Assembly: GCA_004555765.1 (NCBI GenBank)
Contig: SFHG01000057.1
Location: 1-9,670 of the forward strand
Direction of reading: 5' to 3'
Length of the DNA: 9,670 nucleotides
Source: Bacteroidales bacterium
Lineage (GTDB): Bacteria; Bacteroidota; Bacteroidia; Bacteroidales; Porphyromonadaceae
The position numbers and the translations under genes were made by a program. How positions within the stretch are numbered: the first letter of the stretch is position 1; each line of letters starts with the position of its first letter. The notes below the pieces were generated by a model. The model had not been told where the DNA came from. It searched no databases and saw nothing but the letters and a program-made list of their open reading frames with translations. Shown here one piece after another: positions 1-7,110 of the stretch.

Positions 1-16
1 GCTCGGAGGGGGATTT

Positions 17-99
17 TGGTACGTACCGAGAAAAAAGTTTCGGTACGGGAGACATCGAGACGAGACCCGTACCGAAAATTTTTTCTCGGTACGGGTCTC
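17..99 (+). repeat. 83-bp palindromic intergenic element, copy 1
   Basis: The element opens with TGGTACGTACCG and closes with CGGTACGGGTCTC. Inside, arms 22-49 and 66-93 are inverted repeats of 28 bp with one mismatch (G37 opposite A78), separated by a 16-nt loop. The arms are themselves made of smaller repeats, so two side-by-side hairpins (22-28 with 41-47, and 62-75 with 86-99) compete with the single long hairpin. A second element of identical length and identical left end lies at 7111-7193 in the same orientation. Both are intergenic. This is probably a member of a dispersed extragenic palindrome family; its function is unknown. Confidence 0.75.
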
Positions 100-103
100 T
101 TTT
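62..103 (+). terminator. Terminator-like hairpin with T tract
   Basis: A perfect 14-bp stem (62-75 with 86-99) has a 10-nt AT-rich loop and is followed directly by TTTT at 100-103. It would terminate plus-strand transcription of a gene lying before the window. It forms the right half of the 83-bp palindromic element, so the termination role may be secondary. The reverse strand has no T run after the stem. Confidence 0.55.
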
Positions 104-115
104 GTATGGAGTGGA

Positions 116-211
116 GGGCGTGTCCTGTGCAGAAGTCGGAGGAGAGAGGAGGGTGAGTGGGTGCCGAAAGCTGACTTTGGGTACCCACTCGCCCTCCCTT
201 TGGACACACCC
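116..211. repeat. Long imperfect hairpin in intergenic DNA
   Basis: The core is a 15-bp stem, 148-162 with 183-197, with one G-T wobble (T154 with G191). It is capped by a smaller hairpin, 164-170 with 175-180, with G166 bulged. An outer 10-bp stem, 116-125 with 202-211, has one C-A mismatch and continues the fold across an unequal internal loop. No T tract follows, so it is not a standard terminator. It lies between the 83-bp repeat and the B12 operon promoter. No open reading frame here is convincing. Confidence 0.5.
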
Positions 212-230
212 CAAAATGAGTAGAAAAAGG

Positions 231-262
231 TTTCTGAAAGTCAATTGTTTTGACTACTTTTG
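231..262 (+). promoter_or_regulatory. Candidate promoter of the B12 operon
   Basis: TACTTTTG at 255-262 matches the Bacteroidota -7 consensus TAnnTTTG exactly. TTTC at 231-234, 20 nt upstream, is a three-of-four match to the -33 TTTG box. Transcription would begin near 268-270, about 55 nt before the riboswitch aptamer. This is the only full -7 match between the upstream hairpins and the riboswitch. Confidence 0.55.
239..255. promoter_or_regulatory. Operator-like inverted repeat in promoter spacer
   Basis: AGTCAA (239-244) and TTGACT (250-255) are perfect inverted 6-mers around a 5-nt centre. They lie between the -33 and -7 boxes and touch the -7 element, where a dimeric regulator could block polymerase. 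No regulator gene is in the window, and a 6-bp repeat can arise by chance. Confidence 0.25.
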
Positions 263-321
263 TGGAAGTAAATGGTTCCTATTCCTTAAAAGGCAATAAA
301 CGAGCGCGTTTGTCTCAAGAA

Positions 322-524
322 ATAGGTGAAAAGGGAAACAGGTGCAAGACCTGTACAGTACCCGCTGCTGTAATTCCTCTCGGCTCAAGACAAGCCGAAG
401 CCCTCTTTTCGTCACACGCATAGTTTTTGTGGTGTGGTTCACTGTCCGAGAGTATGTCTCAGAGATGCCGGACGGGAAGGATAGAAAAGAAAGGTTATAG
501 GAGGATAAGTCAGAAGACCTACCA
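322..524 (+). ncRNA. Cobalamin riboswitch aptamer
   Basis: The RNA carries the conserved cobalamin-aptamer blocks in the right order: GGGAA (333-337), a P5-type hairpin ACAGG/CCTGT (338-342 with 350-354) around the GTGCAA-like loop, GCTGCTGTAA (364-373), a variable hairpin TCGGCT/AGCCGA (380-385 with 393-398), TCACTG (439-444), GACGGGAAGG (471-480) and GTCAGAAGACCTACC (509-523). P1 closes by TAGGT (323-327) with ACCTA (517-521). Adenosylcobalamin or a related cobamide is the expected ligand. The aptamer heads the leader of an operon with a BtuB-type receptor, which fits repression of B12 uptake when the vitamin is plentiful. Confidence 0.93.
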
Positions 525-533
525 TTGACTTTT

Positions 534-606
534 TCGGACGGCGCTCTTTTGGACCGTTCCGATATTGTGAGTGAAAATAAACTTCCGGGAGATGAAGTAT
601 ACACTC
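534..606 (+). promoter_or_regulatory. Two leader hairpins after the aptamer
   Basis: Hairpin one pairs 534-541 with 554-562 (8 bp, one bulged T557) around a 12-nt loop, just after aptamer helix P1. It sits where the regulatory hairpin whose loop kisses the aptamer is found in other B12 riboswitches. Hairpin two pairs GAGTG (569-573) with CACTC (602-606), with an inner stem ACTTC/GAAGT (581-585 with 594-598). I could not identify a clear loop-loop complement to the aptamer L5 loop, so their role is inferred from position only. Confidence 0.4.
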
Positions 607-637
607 GTGGTGAGCTCCAAAAGCCTTTTGGGCGGTA

Positions 638-670
638 TGCGCATGGTCGAAATGCGCAAAGTGTTTTTTT
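638..670 (+). terminator. Possible riboswitch-controlled terminator
   Basis: A perfect 7-bp stem TGCGCAT/ATGCGCA (638-644 with 652-658) has a 7-nt loop and is followed after AAGTG by a run of seven T (664-670). The five-base gap between stem and T run is longer than in strong terminators, so efficiency is uncertain. It lies inside the riboswitch leader, where premature termination would switch off the B12 operon. Confidence 0.4.
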
Positions 671-692
671 AAGCACAAGTTCATCCCGTTTG

Positions 693-743
693 GTCTTTCG
701 AGACTTCGCTTCCTCCCCGGTTATGTTACGCTGACGAGGAAGC
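693..743 (+). promoter_or_regulatory. Shine-Dalgarno sequestering hairpin
   Basis: GCTTCCTC (708-715) pairs perfectly with GAGGAAGC (736-743) across a 20-nt loop. The right arm contains GAGGAA (736-741), a good Shine-Dalgarno placed 3 nt before the ATG at 745. A small hairpin GTCT-TTCG-AGAC (693-704) stacks just before it. Folding would hide the ribosome site of the first gene, the expected off-state of a translational riboswitch. TTCCTC at 374-379 in the aptamer and GAGGA at 501-505 could in principle pair with either arm. Confidence 0.55.
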
Positions 744-744
744 T

Positions 745-1917
745 ATGAGGTGCATCAAATCGTTTGAGAAATATCTATCCTGTCGGATCATGGCGACGGT
801 GTGCGCTGTGATGCTTATGGCGTGCGACAAGATACCGGAGCTGCCTTCTTTCGAGGGCGCAGACGGCAAAGCGGTCAAAATGGTGGTCGTCAACGAGGGC
901 CTTTTTACCACCAATACCGCTGCCCTCTCAGTCATATACGAGGACGGAGAGACGCTCTTCGACGTTTTTCGCTGGGTCAACCGCCGTCCGCTCGGCGATG
1001 TGGCGCAGTCTATGACGATGATTAACGGGCTTTATTTCGTTGCCGTGAATAACTCCCGTCGAATAGAGATACTGGATCCCGTTTCTTTCAAAAGCGTGGG
1101 TAATATCCGCTACAAAGAAAGCGGCTCGCCTCGTTTTATCGCCCCTCTTACCGATTCTACGGCATTCGTAAGTGACCTCCACGGACAGATGGTCGTCATC
1201 CGAACCAAACCGCCTTACAAGGAAATCGAGTATATGCAGCTGCCCTTGAAACCTGCAGCGATAGAGAAGATGACGACGGCGGGGGGCAAGGTATTCGGCG
1301 CGTATCTCGGCAAGGGGCTTGCGGTTTTCGACTGCGATGACTACAGCGTACGCAATATGCGTCTGATGGAAGACGTTGTCGTGGGAGAGCTTACCAAGAC
1401 GTGCATTATGCCTGTGGACTCCAAGGGTCGTCTGTGGGTGCTCACTCTTCCGCAGAGGGTCAAGGAACAGACACACCTGACACTCAACTGCATCGACACG
1501 GCGAGCGAGAAAGTCATCCATAGGGTAGTCGTGCCTTTCAAGCAAGAGCCTTCAGAAATCCGGAAAGGCGACATCGTCGGGATGCCCAAGTACAACCGCG
1601 TGGACATCAATAAGAGCCGTAACCGTATCTTTTTTAATGTCCTAATCGCTTCACGGGACGGCTCTGCGGACAAGCCTGTCCAGACCGTCTACACGTTGGA
1701 TACCGACAATAGAACCATTGAGAAGTACCTCGAGCTACCCGGAGTGAGTATGATGTACGGGATGGGTGTGTCGCCGGAGGGCGAAGTCTGTCTCTGCGAC
1801 TGCCTTGACTATACGGCACAAAGAGGCTATGTCCGCGTCTACCGTCCCGGAATGGGCGAAGTGGCCAAGTACAAAGTCGGAGTCTACCCGCGTATGATTA
1901 TTTTCCCCGGTAAATAA
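745..1917 (+). CDS. btuG: BtuG-like beta-propeller surface lipoprotein
   Basis: A 390-residue lipoprotein predicted to bind cobalamin outside the cell and deliver it to the adjacent receptor. The N-terminus has basic residues, a hydrophobic stretch and a lipobox LMAC with lipidated Cys27. From about residue 46 the protein resembles DUF5074/YncE-like propellers: VVVNEG (47-52), VNRRPLGDVAQSM (78-90), VNNSRRIEILDP (101-112), then regular beta repeats to a terminal YPRMIIFPGK. It resembles the second propeller at 5609-7063 in these motifs. Known family: Bacteroides BtuG, a seven-bladed propeller encoded next to btuB that holds B12 very tightly. The start at 745 supplies the basic n-region and has a Shine-Dalgarno; Met16 (790) is a less likely alternative. 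The next gene begins 15 nt downstream. BtuG identity is inferred from fold motifs and context and is not proven. Confidence 0.75.
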   Translation: MRCIKSFEKYLSCRIMATVCAVMLMACDKIPELPSFEGADGKAVKMVVVNEGLFTTNTAALSVIYEDGETLFDVFRWVNRRPLGDVAQSMTMINGLYFVAVNNSRRIEILDPVSFKSVGNIRYKESGSPRFIAPLTDSTAFVSDLHGQMVVIRTKPPYKEIEYMQLPLKPAAIEKMTTAGGKVFGAYLGKGLAVFDCDDYSVRNMRLMEDVVVGELTKTCIMPVDSKGRLWVLTLPQRVKEQTHLTLNCIDTASEKVIHRVVVPFKQEPSEIRKGDIVGMPKYNRVDINKSRNRIFFNVLIASRDGSADKPVQTVYTLDTDNRTIEKYLELPGVSMMYGMGVSPEGEVCLCDCLDYTAQRGYVRVYRPGMGEVAKYKVGVYPRMIIFPGK

Positions 1918-1932
1918 AGATCGAATGCGCTT

Positions 1933-4059
1933 ATGATGACTGACAAGGAAGGTAATAGAACGGGTCTCTCTTCGGAGACGAGGGTTTGCAAGAAAGCGTT
2001 TCTCCTTTCTTTCAGAGGAGCCTTTTCGCTCGGACTGTACTTTATGCTCCTCTCTACTTCCGTCGCTTTATCACAGGAGCCGGAGGAAGGAAAGGGACGG
2101 ATGCTGGACACGCTCTTTGTCTATGAGAGATACATCACCAAAGAAAAGGACGTCCAAGCCGGTGCCAAGGTCACCAAGATAGCCCCGGAGCTGCTCGACG
2201 TCTATCAGAGCCGATCCCTTGCAGAACTCCTGGAGGGCAATACCGCCATTCACATCAAGAGTATGGGACTCGGAGCACTCGCGACGGCCTCGTTCCGCGG
2301 TGCAAGCCCCCAGCAGACGCGGGTCAATTGGAACGGCGTAAACATCACACCCGTGATGGCGGGGATATTCGACTTCTCGCAGATGCCTGTCTTTTTCGCA
2401 GACAAACTCTCGCTTTACTACGGCTCCAATGACGTCAAGAGTGGCACGGGAGCCGTGGGCGGCAGCATCAATATCTCCAATGCCCCCGAGTGGGACGGTA
2501 GGACGGTGACCACGCTCTCCGGAGAGTATGGCTCTTACAACACCTACACCGCCAAGGCTCTCGTCAGGTACGGAACTTCACGGCTCTCCATGAAGACGAG
2601 AGCCTACTTCCAGCACTCGGACAATACCTTTTCTTACGTCAATAAGGTGATGGGCAACGAGCCTTTCATAGAACGCCGTCGGGATGCGGACTATTCTCAG
2701 TTTTCGGCTATGCAGGAGGTACATTTCCGGATCAATCCCCGCTCTGTCCTCTCTGCCGTCCTCTGGTATCAGAAAGGCGACAGAATGCTCCCTCAGCCAC
2801 TCGGGGTCGAGACCACTGCCCATGAAGACCAAAAGGAGGACAATTTCCGAGCCTATCTCGGCTGGGACTTCTATGGCGAGAAGTCCCGTGCTTCGGTTAA
2901 GGCGGCCTATATCTTCTATGCGATGAAGTACGGCAAGTGGTTCGATAACCCGGGCTTCGACCCGTCGGGGACGCGTAATAGTTCCCACTCCGCCCACCTC
3001 TCCGGTGATTACTCTCGACGCCTTTTGCCGAACCTCCTTTTGGGTACCACGCTTACCTATCGCCACGACATTGCCAACGCAGAGAGCTATCGGGATACGA
3101 ACCCCGACAATTGGAAGATAGACGACATCGACTTTACCCCTCCGGAAGTGGAGGCCCCCTTGCTCCGTCACCGTGACATCCTCTCTTGGCATAACTCCAT
3201 CCGCTGGCAGGCTCTTCCCTGGCTCCTCTTTGATGGCAGGGGAATGCTTGAGACGGTAGACTGGAAGAAGCCGGTAGCGACCTATTCGCTCGGATTGGTT
3301 TCTTCCATAATCCCCGAGAGACTGAGCTTGCGGGCTTCGGCGTCCTATAACTTCCGCTTCCCTACGCTCAACGAATTGTACTGGAGACCCGGAGGCAATC
3401 CCGACGTTCTGCCCGAAGAAGGGCGCTCTTTCGATGCGACCCTTTCGGGTTCTTTGCCCTTTTTGGAGAAATGGATCCTTTCGGGCGAAGTCTCGGTCTA
3501 CGCCATGCTGATCGACAATTGGATCCTTTGGCTTCCTACGGATGAGAGTGCGAGAGGCGGAGGCGGATCTGTCGGATCCGGCAACCAATGGCTGTGGCGT
3601 CCGCAAAATAAGCGCGACGTACTCTCCTCCGGCGCGGAGCTCACTTCCAAGCTCGAGTACAAGGATCGGGACTTCCGCGGCAGTCTTACTTTCAATTACT
3701 CCTACACGGACTCTCATACGCGTACCAAACAGACCGCGGACGATGGTTCACTCCTTAAGCAAATTCCTTATGTCCCGAGGCAAAAGTGGAGCCTGAGACT
3801 GGATCTTTCCTATCTCGGTGCCTTCCTGAACTTCCAGACGACCTACGTCGGCGTGCGTTTCATCACCCAAGACCAGTCCTACTTCACGTACCCCTACAAT
3901 GTTTGCAATGCCCAAGCGGGCTATACGTTCCGCCTCGGTCGCGTCACGCTCTCTCCTCAGCTGAGGGCGGACAACCTCTTCAACACCTACTACGAGTCGA
4001 CCCAGTACTACCCGATGCCCAGACGCAACTTCCTCGGCTCGCTTCTCATCAAGTTCTAA
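1933..4059 (+). CDS. btuB: TonB-dependent outer-membrane receptor, BtuB type
   Basis: A 708-residue outer-membrane channel predicted to import cobalamin using TonB energy. The N-terminus has a long basic region and a hydrophobic stretch (about 30-46), with signal cleavage likely just after it. A TonB-box-like DTLFVYE follows at 59-65. The plug spans about 75-188, with SLAELLEGNTAIHIKS, FRGASPQQTRVNWNG and GTGAVGGSINIS. The rest is a 22-strand-type barrel with alternating aromatic segments, ending in RADNLFNTYYES and a final strand closing on Phe708, the usual C-terminal residue for barrel assembly. There is no SusC-type carboxypeptidase-like extension, which favours a BtuB/FecA-size receptor over SusC. 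Control by the cobalamin riboswitch is the main reason for choosing B12 as substrate. The start is one of two adjacent ATGs; a shorter start near residue 38 would spoil the signal peptide. Confidence 0.88.
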   Translation: MMTDKEGNRTGLSSETRVCKKAFLLSFRGAFSLGLYFMLLSTSVALSQEPEEGKGRMLDTLFVYERYITKEKDVQAGAKVTKIAPELLDVYQSRSLAELLEGNTAIHIKSMGLGALATASFRGASPQQTRVNWNGVNITPVMAGIFDFSQMPVFFADKLSLYYGSNDVKSGTGAVGGSINISNAPEWDGRTVTTLSGEYGSYNTYTAKALVRYGTSRLSMKTRAYFQHSDNTFSYVNKVMGNEPFIERRRDADYSQFSAMQEVHFRINPRSVLSAVLWYQKGDRMLPQPLGVETTAHEDQKEDNFRAYLGWDFYGEKSRASVKAAYIFYAMKYGKWFDNPGFDPSGTRNSSHSAHLSGDYSRRLLPNLLLGTTLTYRHDIANAESYRDTNPDNWKIDDIDFTPPEVEAPLLRHRDILSWHNSIRWQALPWLLFDGRGMLETVDWKKPVATYSLGLVSSIIPERLSLRASASYNFRFPTLNELYWRPGGNPDVLPEEGRSFDATLSGSLPFLEKWILSGEVSVYAMLIDNWILWLPTDESARGGGGSVGSGNQWLWRPQNKRDVLSSGAELTSKLEYKDRDFRGSLTFNYSYTDSHTRTKQTADDGSLLKQIPYVPRQKWSLRLDLSYLGAFLNFQTTYVGVRFITQDQSYFTYPYNVCNAQAGYTFRLGRVTLSPQLRADNLFNTYYESTQYYPMPRRNFLGSLLIKF

Positions 4060-4100
4060 CTGAATTACTCAACCAAGCAGCTTCTTAAGCTAATGCACCT

Positions 4101-5573
4101 ATGAAACAAACTCAAGCCCTTACTCTTGCCGGGCTTTTCTCGGTTCTGCTTTCACTCTTCGCCCTCGGAGGGTGTAAAGGCGATACTCCGACACCGGATC
4201 CGAAGGACGACCTATCCTTTACTGTCCGTCTGCCCGACCCCATCCAAGTGGACGGAGTCAGAGGGTCTCTTGCTTACTACTGGGACAAAGATTTTGTCCT
4301 CAGTTACCAACTTGCCCAAGGCGGTACGACCATCACCGGCGAGATCAAACCCAAGTTCGTTCTGTCTGACGGTACCGCAGCAGAGTTCCAAATCTCAAAC
4401 ATAGGAGAGAAAGGATTCCGAAAAGATGAGAAGTTCGAGCTGAAGGGGACGATTAGCGCTGTAAACGGAAAAGAATTGGCTCCGGTCACTCTCGTCTCTT
4501 CCGATAAGATCGGCAGAACGCTCCCTTTTGACCTGCTGAACCATGTGCCGGAGAGCTTTGCATTGGGTGGCTCTTTCGATTACAAGAGCGGATCCGAGTC
4601 CCCTTCTTTCCGGGCAAAGGCAAAAGGCAGGGTTGTGCTCTTTCAGATAGAGACGGATGCCACGATCACTCCGGTTCTACTGAAGTTCAAATCTGAGAAG
4701 ACGGGCGCTCTGAGCGTTGCATTCCCCGGGGACGAGTCTCTGTCCCCGGAGTTCTCGCCAAGCTATCTCCTTTGGATGCCGGCTACAGGCGTAGACCTTG
4801 GAAAGGTATCTGCCGGCATAACCTTCAAGAAAGGCGACGAGAAGCTCACACTTGAGGCGCCGGCGTATCCGGTCCTCACGGATGTCAAGACACCTCTTGT
4901 GCTCTCCATAGATAAAGGAAAACTTGCACTCTCGGATAAGCCCACCAAGCCCGAGGCTGCTGACGACAGCGAGGGTGGTGACCCGTTTTTTACGATGAAC
5001 GACATCGATTTCTGGGTCGGAAATGGTTCCAAGAGGGCTGCTCTTGTGATTGAGTTTCACTTCAAAGAGGGTGAAGACGCTTACGTCTGGGGGTACCGTT
5101 TCGATGGAGATAAGACGGGGTACGAGATGTTCAACGACATCGTGCATGCCGATCCTCGTCTCTCTGCGTTGGATTCGCCAAGTGGTATGGGCGGCTATCA
5201 AGTTTTGGGGTGTATCGCCTACCAATCCGGCGAAACCGTTTCCGTTCCGAAGCCTCCGTTCCTAATTGACGGGAAAGAGGTTCCCAATGACGGCAAAGGA
5301 CTGACAACGGTTCCCACTTCAAAAGATTTCGACAGATACATATTCAAGGATCCCAAAGCTTTATTCCGTGCCGGATTCTATACCAACGGATACTGGGTGT
5401 ACTATACGAAAGACAATCGTCTTGACTCTTGGGTGTACTCCAATATCGTCTACAAGATCCGGCATCTTGCAGACGGAGCTTGGGACGGCTGGTCGTTCCA
5501 AATAGGGATGGATTCTTTCACCGGCAATCCTCTCGGTGGAAAGTTCAGATCGGCACCGGCTCCTCAGAAGTAA
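4101..5573 (+). CDS. Lipoprotein with unnamed C-terminal domain, B12 operon
   Basis: A 490-residue lipoprotein with lipobox LGGC (Cys25) followed by KGD, then a proline/aspartate-rich linker (to about 37) that resembles Bacteroidota surface-export signals. Residues 38-280 are rich in beta strands without a family I can name and may be two or more Ig-like domains. An acidic linker (284-295) leads to the C-terminal domain (297-485) with striking motifs: DIDFWVGNGSKRAALVIEF, AYVWGYRFDG (327-336), ADPRLSAL, NGYWVYYT (429-436) and DGAWDGWSF (458-466). I recall similar WVG.G/WGYR.DG/GYW.YW/GWSF proteins as hypothetical surface proteins, often near B12 receptors, but cannot give a Pfam name. The aromatic residues suggest ligand binding. 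Position three in the riboswitch operon makes cobamide binding or receptor assistance the likely role. BtuH, a distinct B12-binding lipoprotein of Bacteroides, is a possible relative that sequence alone cannot settle. Confidence 0.7.
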   Translation: MKQTQALTLAGLFSVLLSLFALGGCKGDTPTPDPKDDLSFTVRLPDPIQVDGVRGSLAYYWDKDFVLSYQLAQGGTTITGEIKPKFVLSDGTAAEFQISNIGEKGFRKDEKFELKGTISAVNGKELAPVTLVSSDKIGRTLPFDLLNHVPESFALGGSFDYKSGSESPSFRAKAKGRVVLFQIETDATITPVLLKFKSEKTGALSVAFPGDESLSPEFSPSYLLWMPATGVDLGKVSAGITFKKGDEKLTLEAPAYPVLTDVKTPLVLSIDKGKLALSDKPTKPEAADDSEGGDPFFTMNDIDFWVGNGSKRAALVIEFHFKEGEDAYVWGYRFDGDKTGYEMFNDIVHADPRLSALDSPSGMGGYQVLGCIAYQSGETVSVPKPPFLIDGKEVPNDGKGLTTVPTSKDFDRYIFKDPKALFRAGFYTNGYWVYYTKDNRLDSWVYSNIVYKIRHLADGAWDGWSFQIGMDSFTGNPLGGKFRSAPAPQK

Positions 5574-5608
5574 ATAAAAACGATACATAGATTAAGTTAA
5601 AAACCAGT

Positions 5609-7063
5609 ATGACCAAAAAGAATCATCTTGCTCTGCTCCTTGTAGGAGTCGCAGTCTCTTTCTCGCTCTTCAGCTGTTCTCTTGAGGACGATGTGATGAA
5701 TCTCAAGAGGCAGGTAAATGAGCTGAACAAGCAGCCAAAAGCCTCCATCTCGATTCCCCTTCCTGAAGGAGAAACCTCTCTGCTTTTTAACCCCCGGGAA
5801 ACAATGTCGGTGACGATCTCGGCCGATGGTGTTACGGACATCGCTCTTGACAGCAAACTGCCGGAGGGGTGGGGCGTTAAGTATGACGAAGAAAACCTCA
5901 AGCTTACCGTCACTGCGTCGGCGGCGAAAGGAGAGTCTGCGCGCATTGCAGTAAGCGGTATCGACAAAAACGGGCTCGTGTACAAAGCAATACTCAAATG
6001 CCGGACACGGACACTCGAAGAACTCCAAAAGATAGATTACTCCGATCCGAGGGGCATCTTTGTGCTGAATGAAGGTATGATAAATTGGAATGGCAATGGG
6101 ACACCTTCTTCTATCATATACATTCAGCCGGATCACCATGTAGTAAGCTGGGCCTATAATATGGTCAATGGCACCGATCTCGGAAACATCTCCCAAGATA
6201 TGGCCGAGTACAATGGAAATCTCTATGTTATTTCCCAAAATCAAGACAAGACTACCGACGGCATTCTTACCGTTATGGAGGGTAAGACACTTAAGAAGGT
6301 TGCCAATTACGCCGACGAACTCTCCGTGCTTGATTGGCCGACACATGTTGCCGTGCTTGATGACGCGAACATTTTTATTCGGGATAACAAGGGCATCTAT
6401 CGCTTTGACCGTAACACCAAAACACTCACTTTCGTCGAGGGTACAAATGGCGCGCGCAAGAATACGATGATTATCGTAGACGGGAAAGTGATATCCTCTG
6501 CGGGCAAAAAGGTTTTGGTGATTGAAAAAGATAAGCCTGAGCTCTCCCGATCCATCACTTTGCCGGGGGCGATCTCGGGACTTGCGCCTGCCGGCGCGGA
6601 TGCGTTCTACGTTTCGTACTACCAAAAGAAAAGTGGTTATATCGCACAAATCAGTGTCAAGGACTTTGCCGTGACCAAAACGAATGAAGTGTCAAATGAG
6701 AGCGCCGGTGCACTCAATTTTGTGTTTGCCGCCTCTTCTCACATTTCAGCCAAAGGCGACAGCATTTATTACTCCGGCACTGCTCCGATTATTTACCGGC
6801 ACATATTCAGTACGGGAGACACGCGTAAGATGTTCGATGCGCGTACCGTAAATCCCAATCATACCGTCACATACAATACGGCCACTGTCAGCCCGTCTAC
6901 CGGATTGGTTTACCTCAATACGCTCGTAGGGTATGGCTGGGGTAAATTTGACTACAACACATTCTACGAGATCGATATGACAGGCGATGAGGGAAAACTC
7001 GTTCGGCGCTACGATAACTATACCCAGTATCCCGCAGGAATATTCTTCCCCTTCGCAAAATAA
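5609..7063 (+). CDS. DUF5074-type propeller lipoprotein, second BtuG-like protein
   Basis: A 484-residue lipoprotein with lipobox LFSC (Cys23) followed by SLEDD, an acidic tail fitting surface export. Residues 25-41 (DDVMNLKRQVNELNKQ) form a short coiled coil, and 46-132 an Ig-like beta domain, an arrangement common at the base of Bacteroidota surface proteins. The propeller begins near 148: RGIFVLNEG, VNGTDLGNISQDM (187-199), LYVISQN (205-211), then repeated strands and a terminal YPAGIFFPFAK. These match VVNEG, VNRRPLGDVAQSM and YPRMIIFPGK in the first gene of the operon, so the two are paralogues, but this one has about 100 extra N-terminal residues that would hold the propeller further from the membrane. 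It probably binds cobamides or a related ligand. It starts 35 nt after the previous gene in A-rich sequence. Confidence 0.72.
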   Translation: MTKKNHLALLLVGVAVSFSLFSCSLEDDVMNLKRQVNELNKQPKASISIPLPEGETSLLFNPRETMSVTISADGVTDIALDSKLPEGWGVKYDEENLKLTVTASAAKGESARIAVSGIDKNGLVYKAILKCRTRTLEELQKIDYSDPRGIFVLNEGMINWNGNGTPSSIIYIQPDHHVVSWAYNMVNGTDLGNISQDMAEYNGNLYVISQNQDKTTDGILTVMEGKTLKKVANYADELSVLDWPTHVAVLDDANIFIRDNKGIYRFDRNTKTLTFVEGTNGARKNTMIIVDGKVISSAGKKVLVIEKDKPELSRSITLPGAISGLAPAGADAFYVSYYQKKSGYIAQISVKDFAVTKTNEVSNESAGALNFVFAASSHISAKGDSIYYSGTAPIIYRHIFSTGDTRKMFDARTVNPNHTVTYNTATVSPSTGLVYLNTLVGYGWGKFDYNTFYEIDMTGDEGKLVRRYDNYTQYPAGIFFPFAK

Positions 7064-7110
7064 ACATATAAGTCCTCTTGAATCCTGAAGCTGCATAGGA
7101 CGGCAGAAGA

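Noticed and set aside
102..299. 65-codon plus-strand open frame
   Set aside because: It crosses the long hairpin and the operon promoter, and its composition follows the palindrome. No recognisable protein features.
254..676. 140-codon minus-strand open frame
   Set aside because: It lies antisense to the riboswitch and leader, whose conserved RNA motifs explain the sequence. The translation has no coherent domain.
928..1545. 205-codon minus-strand open frame
   Set aside because: Shadow of the BtuG-like gene; rich in Arg and His with no domain, and opposite a well-supported coding frame.
2578..3717. 379-codon minus-strand open frame
   Set aside because: Long, but fully antisense to the barrel of the TonB-dependent receptor. 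Its composition is that of an antisense shadow of a GC-balanced gene.
5597..6649. 350-codon minus-strand open frame
   Set aside because: Antisense to the second propeller gene, without signal, domain or plausible promoter.
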